From: UBA2336 sp964404445
GTDB lineage: Bacteria; Bacteroidota; Bacteroidia; Cytophagales; Cyclobacteriaceae
Direction of reading: 5' to 3'
Length of the DNA stretch: 64,000 bases
NCBI GenBank assembly: GCA_964404445.1
Contig: CAYOJW010000001.1
Location: 310,001-374,000, forward strand
Shown here: piece by piece, positions 35,544 through 44,441 of the stretch
Numbering within the stretch: the first letter of the stretch is position 1
How the letters are laid out: every line of letters begins with the position of its first letter
Notes under the pieces: model-generated
Databases searched by the model: none
Told to the model about the DNA's origin: nothing
What the model saw: only the letters and a program-made list of their open reading frames with translations
Position numbers and translations under genes: made by a program

Positions 35544-36180
35544 AATCAATATTCTGTTAGCTGACGACCACCAGATGATGATTGATGGTGTAAAAGATAT
35601 GTTGAGCAAAAACAATAATTATGTAGTGGTGGCAGAGGCCAATAACGGACAAATGGCTTACGAGATGATTGATGCCACGCCTGATGCTTTCAACCTTTTG
35701 CTTACCGACATCAGCATGCCATTACTTACCGGAACAGTGTTGTGTAAAATGGTTAAAAGTAAATTTCCGCACATTCAGGTGCTTATCCTGTCGATGTACA
35801 ACAACCCGACAGCCGTAAAAGAAGCTGTGCTGGCCGAGGCAGATGGTTACATCTTGAAAAACGCAGGACGTGATGAACTGCTCACCGCGTTGCATCGCAT
35901 AGTAAACGGAGGTACTTATTTTTCGCAGGATATTGTACCGATCATTTACAATCAGTATCACAAAGAAAAGGTACAAAGTGAGCAGCTACAACACCTGTCG
36001 GTACGCGAAAAAGAAGTGTTGAGCCTGATCGTAAAAGAATTTACCAGCGAAGAGATTGCCGATAAACTCTTCATCAGTAAAAAAACAGTCGATAACCACC
36101 GCCAGAACTTATTGGAAAAAACCGGTTGCAAAAGCACGGTGGGCTTGGTAAAGTTTGCTATTAAGCTGGGGTTAGAGTAG
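35530..36180 (+). CDS. NarL/FixJ-type response regulator
   Basis: A 216-residue regulator with a receiver domain (acidic pocket LADDHQMM near residue 12; phosphoacceptor Asp in LLLTDISMP near residue 58; Lys in ILKNAGRDEL) and a C-terminal LuxR-type helix-turn-helix (LSVREKEVLSLIVKEFTSEEIADKLFISKKTVDNH). The start overlaps the kinase gene, marking them as a pair. Target genes are unknown; the palindrome at 30448 is one candidate site. Confidence 0.93.
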   Translation: MESTKINILLADDHQMMIDGVKDMLSKNNNYVVVAEANNGQMAYEMIDATPDAFNLLLTDISMPLLTGTVLCKMVKSKFPHIQVLILSMYNNPTAVKEAVLAEADGYILKNAGRDELLTALHRIVNGGTYFSQDIVPIIYNQYHKEKVQSEQLQHLSVREKEVLSLIVKEFTSEEIADKLFISKKTVDNHRQNLLEKTGCKSTVGLVKFAIKLGLE

Positions 36181-36246
36181 GGTTTTATTTTGTCCCCTCA
36201 CCCGAACATTATTACAACAATTTACTTAATGTGTGTGATTGTTAGT

Positions 36247-37479
36247 TTAAGTTGGTTTGGGTGGGGCAATATGCTTAGCCGCAATATATGCCGTTGTCCA
36301 CGCGGCCTGAAAATTAAAGCCTCCGGTTTCGCCATCGATGTTTAATACTTCACCGGCAAAAAAGAGGTTTTTTATTTTTTTACTTTCCATGGTTTCAGGG
36401 TTAACCTCGTTCAGGTCAACACCACCACAAGTAACAAACTCTTCTTTAAAAGTTGTTTTGCCTTTGATGGCAAACGGGCAGCGGATTAACAACTCCAATA
36501 GTTTGTTTAGATTTTTGTTGGCCAGCTCATCCCAAATTTTTTCTTCTTCTATTTCAGCAAGTTCACATAATCTCACCCACAACCGCGCGGGTAATTCATA
36601 CAACGGATACGAATACACTTTTCGTTTTTTGTTGGTGGATTTATACGTTGTTAAAAAATCACGAACCGCTTCTTCTTGCGTTTCTTTAATCCAACTTACT
36701 AAAACTGTTGCCTCGTATTTTTTTTCGTGCAGGTGTTCGGCAGCCCAGGCCGATAGTTTAATAACGGCCGGGCCGCTCAACCCCCAGTGGGTAATGAGTA
36801 TGGGGCCTTGCTGAAAAAAATTTGTTCCGGCAATGCGCACCGCTCCGTGCGAAACCGCAACACCCATTAAATCTTTATAGTGTTTTTGCGAATCGTTGAA
36901 GGTAAACAGCGAAGGGATCGGGTCAATAATTTTAATACCTAATTTACGGATAAACGAATATGCGTTGCTGCCGGGATGTCCGCCCGAAGCAATCAGAATT
37001 TTTTTTGCTGAATACGTTTTGCTTTCGCACACTACTTCAAATCCGTGTTGAACAATTTTAATTTCTTCAACACCGGTATTGTTTTCTATTTGAATACGAT
37101 GTTTTTCTGCCTGATCTAAAAAACAATCAATAATGGTTTGTGAGTTATCCGTAACCGGAAACATCCGGCCATCGGCTTCCGCTTTTAGTCTTACACCTTT
37201 TTGCTCAAACCACTGTACAACATGACCGGCATGGTATTCCCTGAAAAGTTGTTTGAGTTGTTTTTGTCCACGGGGATAGTGGTGCGAAAGCGGTGCAGGC
37301 TCAAAACAGTTGTGCGTTACATTGCAACGACCTCCGCCCGAGATTTTCACTTTCGCTAAAAGTTTGGAGGACTTCTCAACGATAATAATGCGCAAACCGG
37401 GTTTCATTTCGGCTGCCTGAATGGCTCCAAAAAAACCAGCTGCTCCGCCCCCGACTACGAGTAAATCAAACACGTGCAA
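36247..37479 (-). CDS. HI0933-like NAD(P)/FAD-dependent oxidoreductase
   Basis: A 410-residue flavoprotein of the HI0933/YhiN family. It has the dinucleotide-binding VVGGGAAGFFGAIQAAE at residues 7-23, the family motif KISGGGRCNVTH near residues 46-57, and the C-terminal FAD motif LFFAGEVLNIDGETGGFNFQAAWTTA. The family's physiological reaction is still unclear. Single-gene unit convergent with the response regulator. Confidence 0.9.
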   Translation of the reverse strand: MHVFDLLVVGGGAAGFFGAIQAAEMKPGLRIIIVEKSSKLLAKVKISGGGRCNVTHNCFEPAPLSHHYPRGQKQLKQLFREYHAGHVVQWFEQKGVRLKAEADGRMFPVTDNSQTIIDCFLDQAEKHRIQIENNTGVEEIKIVQHGFEVVCESKTYSAKKILIASGGHPGSNAYSFIRKLGIKIIDPIPSLFTFNDSQKHYKDLMGVAVSHGAVRIAGTNFFQQGPILITHWGLSGPAVIKLSAWAAEHLHEKKYEATVLVSWIKETQEEAVRDFLTTYKSTNKKRKVYSYPLYELPARLWVRLCELAEIEEEKIWDELANKNLNKLLELLIRCPFAIKGKTTFKEEFVTCGGVDLNEVNPETMESKKIKNLFFAGEVLNIDGETGGFNFQAAWTTAYIAAKHIAPPKPT

Positions 37480-37852
37480 ATCTCGTGTTTTTTAAAACAA
37501 ATGTTGTTGGTGTTTTATGAGTATCCGTAAAAATCCGACTATTACATTAACCACATAGAAACATAGCTTGTTATTGATTCATTGATTAGGAACTGACAGC
37601 TATGTGCCCCGATCCCGATGGCCATCGGGACGGGACTATGTTTAGCTGGAACAAATAGGCCGTCATAGTTTTGCAAGCAAAAACCACAATAGCATGGTGT
37701 AATAATACGCTAATCCTGCAAAACAGTCCCTATGTTTCTATGTGGTTTAAAATTAGAAACGGATAACCATATTCTGTTTTCTCTCTGCGGTTAAATATTC
37801 TATAACGGTTTTGAAAATCAATCGTTATTATTGTGCAAACAACTCACACCGT
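37480..37852. other. Intergenic region holding a TIR-bounded element
   Basis: This stretch of 370 bases has no gene. Most of it is taken up by the inverted-repeat element listed at 37549-37747; the rest is AT-rich leader of the next gene. The frame of the next gene could extend back to a TTG at 37811, but its signal peptide starts at the ATG at 37853. Confidence 0.6.
37549..37747. mobile_element. 199-base non-coding element with 18-base terminal inverted repeats (MITE-like)
   Basis: AACCACATAGAAACATAG (37549-37566) and its perfect complement CTATGTTTCTATGTGGTT (37730-37747) bound a non-coding segment. A second palindrome, CCCGATGGCCATCGGG (about 37613-37628), sits inside. It has the shape of a miniature inverted-repeat element or a large transcript hairpin; no transposase and no second copy are in the window, and target duplications are unclear. 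Confidence 0.55.
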
Positions 37853-38401
37853 ATGGCTTTGCGTTTTTTGGTTTTCACCGGATTGCTGTTGGCCGCAACG
37901 GTTTCGTTTGCGCAAAACCCGCTCACGGTTACAAGCAAAACGGGTCAATACAGCATTACACCTTTGCCGGGTTGGCGCGTAACCGAAACCAACGGCTCTA
38001 TGTATATCTATGCACCTGCCGATGGCGCTATGGATCCGTGGGATGAGAAATTAGACATCAGTACGGCCGAAGCAAACGACAATACGATTGATGAGGCTTT
38101 CGATTTTTTTATCGGTACCGATTTCCCCGAAACCTATTTGAAGTTTACGCTCATTAAAAAAGGTGAAGAAGTAATTCACGGTGTGCCTGCCCGTTGGGTC
38201 GAATTTACCTTTTCAGGATTTAGCGAGGCCGAGGGTGCAAACGAAAACAATTCGGTTAGCGCAAGCCTTCATGTTCTGTTTTACTTATTATTAAAAGACA
38301 ACACGCTCTATTTTATAAATGGCGTAACCGAGAAAAGTTTGTTTAACCGGTTCGAACCTGATTTCCGGGCAATCATTCGGACTTTCCAAATTACAGAATG
38401 A
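37853..38401 (+). CDS. Secreted PsbP/DUF1795-like protein
   Basis: A 182-residue exported protein; signal peptide MALRFLVFTGLLLAATVSFAQ. The mature part (YSITPLPGWRVTETNGSMYIYAPADG, then GVPARWVEFTFSG and a C-terminal FRAIIRTFQ) has the strand order of PsbP/Mog1/DUF1795-fold proteins. Those are small periplasmic or lipoprotein binding domains of varied role. It overlaps the next gene by 4 bases (ATGA). Confidence 0.65.
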   Translation: MALRFLVFTGLLLAATVSFAQNPLTVTSKTGQYSITPLPGWRVTETNGSMYIYAPADGAMDPWDEKLDISTAEANDNTIDEAFDFFIGTDFPETYLKFTLIKKGEEVIHGVPARWVEFTFSGFSEAEGANENNSVSASLHVLFYLLLKDNTLYFINGVTEKSLFNRFEPDFRAIIRTFQITE

Positions 38402-39591
38402 TTGAGGCGTTGCTCCGGCCGGATGTTCAACAGTTTGTACGCGAGCACGAACAAAGCGATGAACGCGCATTGCTGTTAAAACATAAAACACTCTTTGGGC
38501 TTCCCGCCTCATTCGTTGTTAACCAGATTGTCGGCAAACGAAAATCCAAAACCAAAATACCGCTCTATTATCATAATGCTAACATTGTTTTTCCGCAGGG
38601 TATAAACCTCGAACAAAGTTCATCAGAAGAAACCGCGCGTTTTAAAGTTTCGGTACTTGATACAATCATAACAGAAAAAAACCTGTTGGTTGATCTTACG
38701 GGAGGGTTTGGTGTGGACAGCTATTTTTTCAGCACGCTTTTCGGTCGTGTTCTTTATGCCGAACGTAACGGGACTTTATTGGACTACGCAAAACACAATC
38801 ACGTTGCACTTAGCGCTACCAACATTACACACCATCATACAACAGCCGAAGATTTGCTTGAACGGTTAAACGAAAAAGCCGATTGTGTTTTCATTGACCC
38901 TTCGCGCAGAACAACATCGAATCAAAAAGTTTTTAAACTGATCGATTGCGAACCGAATGTTGTTGCTTTGCTTCCGCAGATTTTTAAGCGATCGAAGTTG
39001 CTGTTGATCAAAACCTCACCGCTGCTGGATATACAACAAGCCTTACATGAACTTGCCTGTGTGCGACAGGTGTGGGTTGTTTCTGTTGACAACGAATGTA
39101 AAGAATTGCTTTTCTTGTGCGAAGAGAATTACAAAGAAGAGCCGCTGATTACCGCTGTGAACCTGCCTCAACGCAATGATTTTACGTTTACATTTTCATC
39201 CGAGCGAAATACTCAGTCTGATTTTTCAGATCCACTAACATTTTTGTATGAGCCTAACGCTTCTATATTAAAAGCCGGTGCCTTTAAACAAATTGCTCAA
39301 GCATATAAGCTGTTCAAGTTACACGCCAGTACACATCTTTATACAAGCGAAACCGAAATTGAAAATTTTCCAGGCCGGATATTCCGTGTGGAGCAAGTTA
39401 TAAAGCCCGATGCCAAAACAATCGCTTCGGTTTTTCCCGACAAAAAAGCGAACGTGCTTGTGCGCAACTATCCGCTCACGGCCGATGCCCTCAAGAAAAA
39501 ACTAAACCTGAAAGACGGAGGATCGCGCTACCTCATCGCCTGCTCAGGCGAAAAACAAAAGTTTGTGATGGTTGCTTCACGGGTTCACTGA
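38398..39591 (+). CDS. THUMP-like-domain SAM-dependent methyltransferase
   Basis: A 397-residue protein with a central class I methyltransferase core: LLVDLTGGFGVDSYFF (about 97-112), AERNGTLL, and FIDPSRRTTSNQKVF near 165, where DPSRR replaces a DPPY-type motif. The C-terminal THUMP-like part reads RNYPLTADALKKKLNLKDGG. Relatives are widespread in Bacteroidetes; an RNA substrate is likely but unproven. Translationally coupled to the gene before it. Confidence 0.85.
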   Translation: MIEALLRPDVQQFVREHEQSDERALLLKHKTLFGLPASFVVNQIVGKRKSKTKIPLYYHNANIVFPQGINLEQSSSEETARFKVSVLDTIITEKNLLVDLTGGFGVDSYFFSTLFGRVLYAERNGTLLDYAKHNHVALSATNITHHHTTAEDLLERLNEKADCVFIDPSRRTTSNQKVFKLIDCEPNVVALLPQIFKRSKLLLIKTSPLLDIQQALHELACVRQVWVVSVDNECKELLFLCEENYKEEPLITAVNLPQRNDFTFTFSSERNTQSDFSDPLTFLYEPNASILKAGAFKQIAQAYKLFKLHASTHLYTSETEIENFPGRIFRVEQVIKPDAKTIASVFPDKKANVLVRNYPLTADALKKKLNLKDGGSRYLIACSGEKQKFVMVASRVH

Positions 39592-39776
39592 ACGAAAAAC
39601 AAAATCCAATAAACCGCATAACAGGTTGCAGCAATTGAGCCATAAAGTTTTATCACTTTTCTGCGGTTCTGCACATCTTCCCACCACAACATCGTCCACG
39701 GCCTGAACAACCCGATCACTAAAAACAACAGGTTAGTGAGTGTCATCAACAGAAAAAACGAACGGATGTGTTCCAT
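39585..39776 (-). CDS. Small two-helix membrane protein
   Basis: A 63-residue protein with two hydrophobic helices (about 7-25 and 43-61) separated by a charged loop (WWEDVQNRRKVIK). It overlaps the convergent methyltransferase gene by 7 bases. Similar 60-residue proteins recur in the phylum; no function is known. I keep it because of its clean helix-loop-helix pattern. Confidence 0.55.
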   Translation of the reverse strand: MEHIRSFFLLMTLTNLLFLVIGLFRPWTMLWWEDVQNRRKVIKLYGSIAATCYAVYWILFFVQ

Positions 39777-39840
39777 CTGTTAAATGTAGAAATATGTTGC
39801 CAGGTTTTTGAACAAAATATGTTGTTCAAATTGATAAAAA

Positions 39841-39977
39841 ATAAAAGCCTGTATTAAAAGTCAACATAATAAACCACGTCACATCGAACGCAGTGAGATG
39901 TCCCGGTTTTGAGCGCTAATTGACGGGATGTCTCACTGCGTTCGACATGACGTTACACTTTTGATACAGGCTTTTAT
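39841..39977. terminator. Terminator-like hairpin split by a repeat element, downstream of yceI
   Basis: 21-base arms with one wobble mismatch (39841-39861 and 39957-39977, outer part ATAAAAGCCTGTAT / ATACAGGCTTTTAT) frame the whole 95-base repeat. Read on the minus strand it begins 11 bases after the yceI stop and ends in T-rich sequence, so it may have been the gene's terminator before the element entered its loop. Confidence 0.55.
39862..39956 (-). repeat. 95-base hairpin repeat, copy 1
   Basis: Its complement matches 51090-51183 at about 91 of 95 positions by hand alignment. Each copy is itself an inverted repeat: CACATCGAACGCAGTGAGATG pairs with the later CTCACTGCGTTCGACATG region around an 18-base loop. 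This is a REP-type palindromic element between genes; no REP-associated transposase is present in the window. Confidence 0.85.
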
Positions 39978-39987
39978 TTTTACAAAA

Positions 39988-40620
39988 TTACGCGCCAGCC
40001 ACTAAGTTGATCTTCAGGTTTATTTCTTTGCTGATCAGGTCATCGGCCTGGCCGGTATAAACAATGCCCCAGTCTTCGCGGGCAATGTTAAAGTCGGCCG
40101 AAGCGTTGGCAGATGTTTCGGTTGCATCGCTTACTACGGCATCGAACGTAATGTTTTTGGTAATGCCGCGAATAGTCAGGTTGCCCGAAACAGATACTTT
40201 ACCGGCTTCAGCGGTATCGGTTACGCTGGTGATCTCGAAAGTAGCCTCCGGGAAATTGGCAACATCAAAAAAGTCGGCTGCTTTCAGGTGACCTTCTAAT
40301 TTACCTTTCCATTCGCCTTCCAAATCGAGATTGTTGATGGTGTTGAGGTCAACAACAAACGAGCCTCCGGTAAGCTTACCGTCTTTCACCCACAAATCAC
40401 CGCTTTTAATGGTTACCTCACCGTGATGCTGGCCTGTTACTTTTTTTCCCAGCCAGTTAACTTTTGAGGCTTCGGGGTTTACGGCTAATTTGGTTCCCTC
40501 TGCCGGAGCTGTTGCCTCCACGCTTTCGCCCGTTTTAGCTTTTTCGCCTTCGGGGTTTCCGACTTTACAGGATGCCAGAACGATACCCAGGCCGATTAAT
40601 AATAATGCTGATTTTTTCAT
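39988..40620 (-). CDS. YceI-family lipoprotein
   Basis: A 210-residue lipoprotein (lipobox VLASC, Cys17) with a YceI lipocalin-like beta-barrel at about residues 45-210: SKVNWLGKKVTGQHHGEVTI, SFVVDLNTINNLD, KAADFFDVANFPEATFEI and NLTIRGITKNITFD are typical. YceI barrels bind isoprenoids such as polyprenyl quinones in the periplasm. It is a single-gene unit followed by a hairpin that contains a repeat element. Confidence 0.92.
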   Translation of the reverse strand: MKKSALLLIGLGIVLASCKVGNPEGEKAKTGESVEATAPAEGTKLAVNPEASKVNWLGKKVTGQHHGEVTIKSGDLWVKDGKLTGGSFVVDLNTINNLDLEGEWKGKLEGHLKAADFFDVANFPEATFEITSVTDTAEAGKVSVSGNLTIRGITKNITFDAVVSDATETSANASADFNIAREDWGIVYTGQADDLISKEINLKINLVAGA

Positions 40621-40795
40621 GTTTTGATTGGTTTGTATTGTTGTAATAGATGTTTAAACACATATTTTCTGTAAAGGTTCCTCCCTGCCCGGAAATAATC
40701 AAAAAAATTTCGGTTGTGGTGTCCACCACCCAAACATTTCAAACCAAAAAATCCTGATAATTCTAAAATCTATACATCGTGATCAAATCCTGATT

Positions 40796-40803
40796 TATCT
40801 TTG
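40796..40803 (+). promoter_or_regulatory. -7 promoter element close to the mfd start
   Basis: TATCTTTG is a perfect TAnnTTTG, ending only 8 bases before the proposed TTG start of mfd. A transcript from here would have almost no leader. Confidence 0.45.
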
Positions 40804-40811
40804 CCCCCGAA

Positions 40812-43800
40812 TTGAGGCCGTTAGATTTTCTGAACATCTACTGCGCGGATGGTTTGATCAAGACCGTAGCCGCAGGGATCCACACGCCCAAACAATCCAA
40901 CCTTAACGTAAAAGGTCTTGCCGGAAGCTTCGATGCCGTACTCGTGGCCGCCACCTTTAAACTTCATGCGCACGATTATCTGATCGTGTTACAGGACAAA
41001 GACGAGGCCGCCTATTTTCAAAACGATTTACAGAATTTATTGGGAAAAGAAATTTTGCTTTTCCCGATGTCGTATAAGCGGCCGTACGAATTCACCGAAA
41101 CAGAAAACGCAAACATCCTGATGCGGGCTGAGGTGCTTAACCGCCTGGCCGAAAAAACAAAACCCGAAATTATCGTTACCTATCCGGAGGCGCTTTCCGA
41201 AAAAGTAATCAATAAACGTTCGCTGGCCAGTAACACATTTACCATTCAGTTAAAAGAAAATCTCGACCGGGCATTTCTCGAAGAGTTTTTACATAACTAC
41301 GATTTCGAAAAAACCGACTTTGTGTATGAAGCCGGGCAGTTTGCCATACGTGGCGGTATCGTAGATGTTTTCTCGTTTGCACACGAGTTGCCGTACCGCA
41401 TCGAACTCTTTGGCGATGAGGTTGACAGCATTCGCTCGTTCGACCCCGGCTCGCAACTTTCGGTAGAAACGCTTACGCAGATCAGTATCATACCCGATGT
41501 GCAAACCCGGCTGATGCAGGAAGAACGCCAGTCGATGCTTGATTTTATTTCGCCTTCAACCCGACTTTGGTTTAAAGATTTTCAGCTTACGCTGGATGTT
41601 CTCGCAAAGTCGTTTGAGCGGGCAGAGACTTCATTCGATAAAATTGTTCATCAAAGCGGGGCGCAGGTTGTTTTAAAACCCGAACAACTTTTTGAGGCCG
41701 TTGAATCGTTCGAAAAAAAATCTGAAGCCTTTCAACGCATTGAGTTTGGCAGCCGCACTGTTTTACAAGATGCCGCTGTTTTCAATTTACCCGCTGCGGC
41801 ACAACCATCGTTCAATAAAAATTTTGAGTTATTGGCCGGTAACTTAATGGAGTATCAGGCACAGGGCTACACAAATTTTATAGCGGCCGATATGCCCAAA
41901 CAACTCGACAGGCTAAAAGACATCTTTGAAGAAATCCATCCCGGTCTGGAGTTTAAACCGCTTGAGTTTGCGTTACGCGAAGGTTTTGTTGATCATTCGC
42001 TTAAAATAATTTGTTATACCGATCACCAGATTTTTGAACGTTTTCACCGTTACCGCGCCAAAGAAAAATTCTCGAAATCAAAAGCCATCACACTGCGCGA
42101 ACTGCACACCTTACAGCCCGGTGATTTTGTTACGCACATCGATTACGGAATCGGCAAGTTTGCCGGTCTTGAAAAAAAAGAAGTAAACGGCCGCGAACAG
42201 GAGTCAATCCGGTTGGTTTTCCGCGATAACGATTTGTTGTACGTGAGTATCCATGCGCTGCATAAAATTTCCAAATACACCGGTAAAGATGGCAGCCCTC
42301 CGCAAATCAGCAAACTTGGTTCGCAAGAGTGGGAATCGAAAAAAGCAAAAGTCAAAGGCAAGGTTAAAGACATCGCCAAAGAACTTATCAACCTGTACGC
42401 CAAACGCAAAACCGCTCCGGGTTATGCGTTCTCGCCCGACAGCTACCTGCAAGCCGAACTGGAGTCTTCCTTTATTTATGAAGACACGCCCGATCAGGCA
42501 CGTGCTACCGAAGATGTAAAACACGATATGCAGCAAGCCCACCCGATGGATCGGTTAGTGTGTGGCGATGTGGGTTTTGGTAAAACTGAAGTGGCCATTC
42601 GCGCAGCATTTAAAGCGGCAACCGATGGTAAACAAGTTGTGGTGCTGGTTCCCACAACCATTTTGGCCATGCAGCATCACCGTACGTTTAAAGAACGCTT
42701 AGCCAATTTTCCGGTGCGTATCGAATACATCTCGCGTTTCCGTACAGCCAAAGACATCAAAAAGATTATTGCCGATGTTAAAGAGGGCAAGGTTGATATT
42801 CTGGTTGGCACGCACCGCGTAGTTAATAAAGATGTTGAGTTTAAAGACCTCGGCCTTTTAATAATTGACGAAGAGCAAAAGTTTGGTGTAAAAGTTAAAG
42901 ATCGGTTAAAAGAATTAAAGGTTAACGTAGATGTGCTAACCTTAACCGCTACACCAATTCCGCGCACACTTCATTTCTCGCTGATGGGCGCTCGCGACCT
43001 CAGCATTATTTCAACACCGCCACCCAACCGCCAGCCGGTTACAACCGAACTGCATACGTTCGATGAAAAGATTATCCGCGATGCCGTAAGTGCAGAGTTA
43101 CGCAGGGGCGGACAGGTGTTTTTTGTTCACAACCGCGTGAGCGATATTGAATCGGTAGCCAACACTATTTATAAACTCGTTCCCGATTCACGCATTGGCA
43201 TTGCACACGGGCAAATGGAGGGCGACAAGCTCGAAAAGGCCATGCTTAAATTTATTGATGCCGAATACGATGTGCTGGTGTCAACAAATATTATTGAGTC
43301 GGGGCTCGATATTCCCAACGCCAACACCATTATCATCAACCAGGCGCACATGTTTGGGTTATCTGATTTACACCAGATGCGTGGCCGTGTAGGCCGGTCG
43401 AACAAAAAAGCCTATTGCTATTTGCTCACACCTCCGGCCTCGTTGCTTACTTCCGACTCGCGCAAACGCTTATCGGCACTCGAAGAGTTTTCGGATCTGG
43501 GCGATGGCTTTAAAGTGGCCATGCGCGACCTGGATATTCGCGGTGCCGGAAATTTATTAGGGGGCGAGCAAAGCGGGTTCATTACTGACCTGGGTTTTGA
43601 AACCTACCATAAAATATTAGACGATGCCATCCAGGAATTAAAAGAAAGCGACTTCAAAGAATTGTTTGCCGTTGAGTTGGCCGAGAAAGCAAAAATTATT
43701 GTACAGGATTGTGTGATCGAAACCGATCTCGAAATACTGATCCCTGAAACATACATTAACAACACCAGCGAGCGCCTGCAACTGTATGCCCGGTTGGATA

Positions 43801-44177
43801 ATATTAAAGATGAGGAACAATTAAAGAAATTCGGCCACGAGTTAAACGACCGTTTCGGTGAAATCCCGCCATCGGTAAAAGAGTTGATAAACTCTGTTCG
43901 TTTACGTTGGCTGGGCGAAGAATTGGGCTTCGAAAAAATCAGTTTAAAAAACGACCGCTTTCGCGGATACTTTGTTTCCAACAACGAAGCATACTTCAAC
44001 TCCGAAGTCTTCGGGAAAATTCTTCAGTTCGTACAAACCAATTCACGCAGGTGTAAAATAAAAGATCAGGCCGGCAAAGCGCTCATCACGGTAGAAGCCG
44101 TTGCTTCGGTCGATGCGGCAATCGAATTACTTTACCCGTTGTCGGTTAAACCGGCCAGCGAAAGCCCCGCCAGGTAA
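40812..44177 (+). CDS. mfd: Transcription-repair coupling factor
   Basis: A 1121-residue translocase that removes stalled RNA polymerase and recruits UvrA. Order: UvrB-like N-terminal module (1-300), RNA-polymerase-interacting/CarD-like domain (about 430-510; PGDFVTHIDYGIGKFAGLEK), SF2 helicase domains (Walker A GDVGFGKTE near 591, DEEQ near 690, LTATPIPRTL near 715) and the TRCF C-terminal domain (about 970-1090). The start is an unusual TTG at 40812: the residues after it (DFLNIY) fit the family N-terminus and no ATG lies nearby. Confidence 0.95.
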   Translation: MRPLDFLNIYCADGLIKTVAAGIHTPKQSNLNVKGLAGSFDAVLVAATFKLHAHDYLIVLQDKDEAAYFQNDLQNLLGKEILLFPMSYKRPYEFTETENANILMRAEVLNRLAEKTKPEIIVTYPEALSEKVINKRSLASNTFTIQLKENLDRAFLEEFLHNYDFEKTDFVYEAGQFAIRGGIVDVFSFAHELPYRIELFGDEVDSIRSFDPGSQLSVETLTQISIIPDVQTRLMQEERQSMLDFISPSTRLWFKDFQLTLDVLAKSFERAETSFDKIVHQSGAQVVLKPEQLFEAVESFEKKSEAFQRIEFGSRTVLQDAAVFNLPAAAQPSFNKNFELLAGNLMEYQAQGYTNFIAADMPKQLDRLKDIFEEIHPGLEFKPLEFALREGFVDHSLKIICYTDHQIFERFHRYRAKEKFSKSKAITLRELHTLQPGDFVTHIDYGIGKFAGLEKKEVNGREQESIRLVFRDNDLLYVSIHALHKISKYTGKDGSPPQISKLGSQEWESKKAKVKGKVKDIAKELINLYAKRKTAPGYAFSPDSYLQAELESSFIYEDTPDQARATEDVKHDMQQAHPMDRLVCGDVGFGKTEVAIRAAFKAATDGKQVVVLVPTTILAMQHHRTFKERLANFPVRIEYISRFRTAKDIKKIIADVKEGKVDILVGTHRVVNKDVEFKDLGLLIIDEEQKFGVKVKDRLKELKVNVDVLTLTATPIPRTLHFSLMGARDLSIISTPPPNRQPVTTELHTFDEKIIRDAVSAELRRGGQVFFVHNRVSDIESVANTIYKLVPDSRIGIAHGQMEGDKLEKAMLKFIDAEYDVLVSTNIIESGLDIPNANTIIINQAHMFGLSDLHQMRGRVGRSNKKAYCYLLTPPASLLTSDSRKRLSALEEFSDLGDGFKVAMRDLDIRGAGNLLGGEQSGFITDLGFETYHKILDDAIQELKESDFKELFAVELAEKAKIIVQDCVIETDLEILIPETYINNTSERLQLYARLDNIKDEEQLKKFGHELNDRFGEIPPSVKELINSVRLRWLGEELGFEKISLKNDRFRGYFVSNNEAYFNSEVFGKILQFVQTNSRRCKIKDQAGKALITVEAVASVDAAIELLYPLSVKPASESPAR

Positions 44178-44441
44178 ACGTCCATACCAACGTTTTCCCC
44201 CGCCACTGTAAATTATACACCAACAAACCAACGGGCTTATTTTGCATTTTAACCCTCGTTTTATTTCTTTCGACATTCCGGCCTCTTATTTTGCTACAAC
44301 CCCTCCCGGAAACAATACAGCATAAACACGGGCGTTCTAATCAGGCGTTTACATTATAGATTTATCAATTAAACGCCTACTACTTGGAAAACACATATTT
44401 ATCTGTCTATATTAGCATTTGTTTTAAACTTAAAACCCAAA
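44178..44441. promoter_or_regulatory. Leader region of the gldJ-like gene
   Basis: No gene. It has a 9-base inverted repeat, AGGCGTTTA (44343-44351) with TAAACGCCT (44370-44378), and a -7-like TATATTAG (44408-44415, one mismatch to TAnnTTTG) 26 bases before the next ATG. The repeat is upstream of the promoter and could be an operator. Confidence 0.4.
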
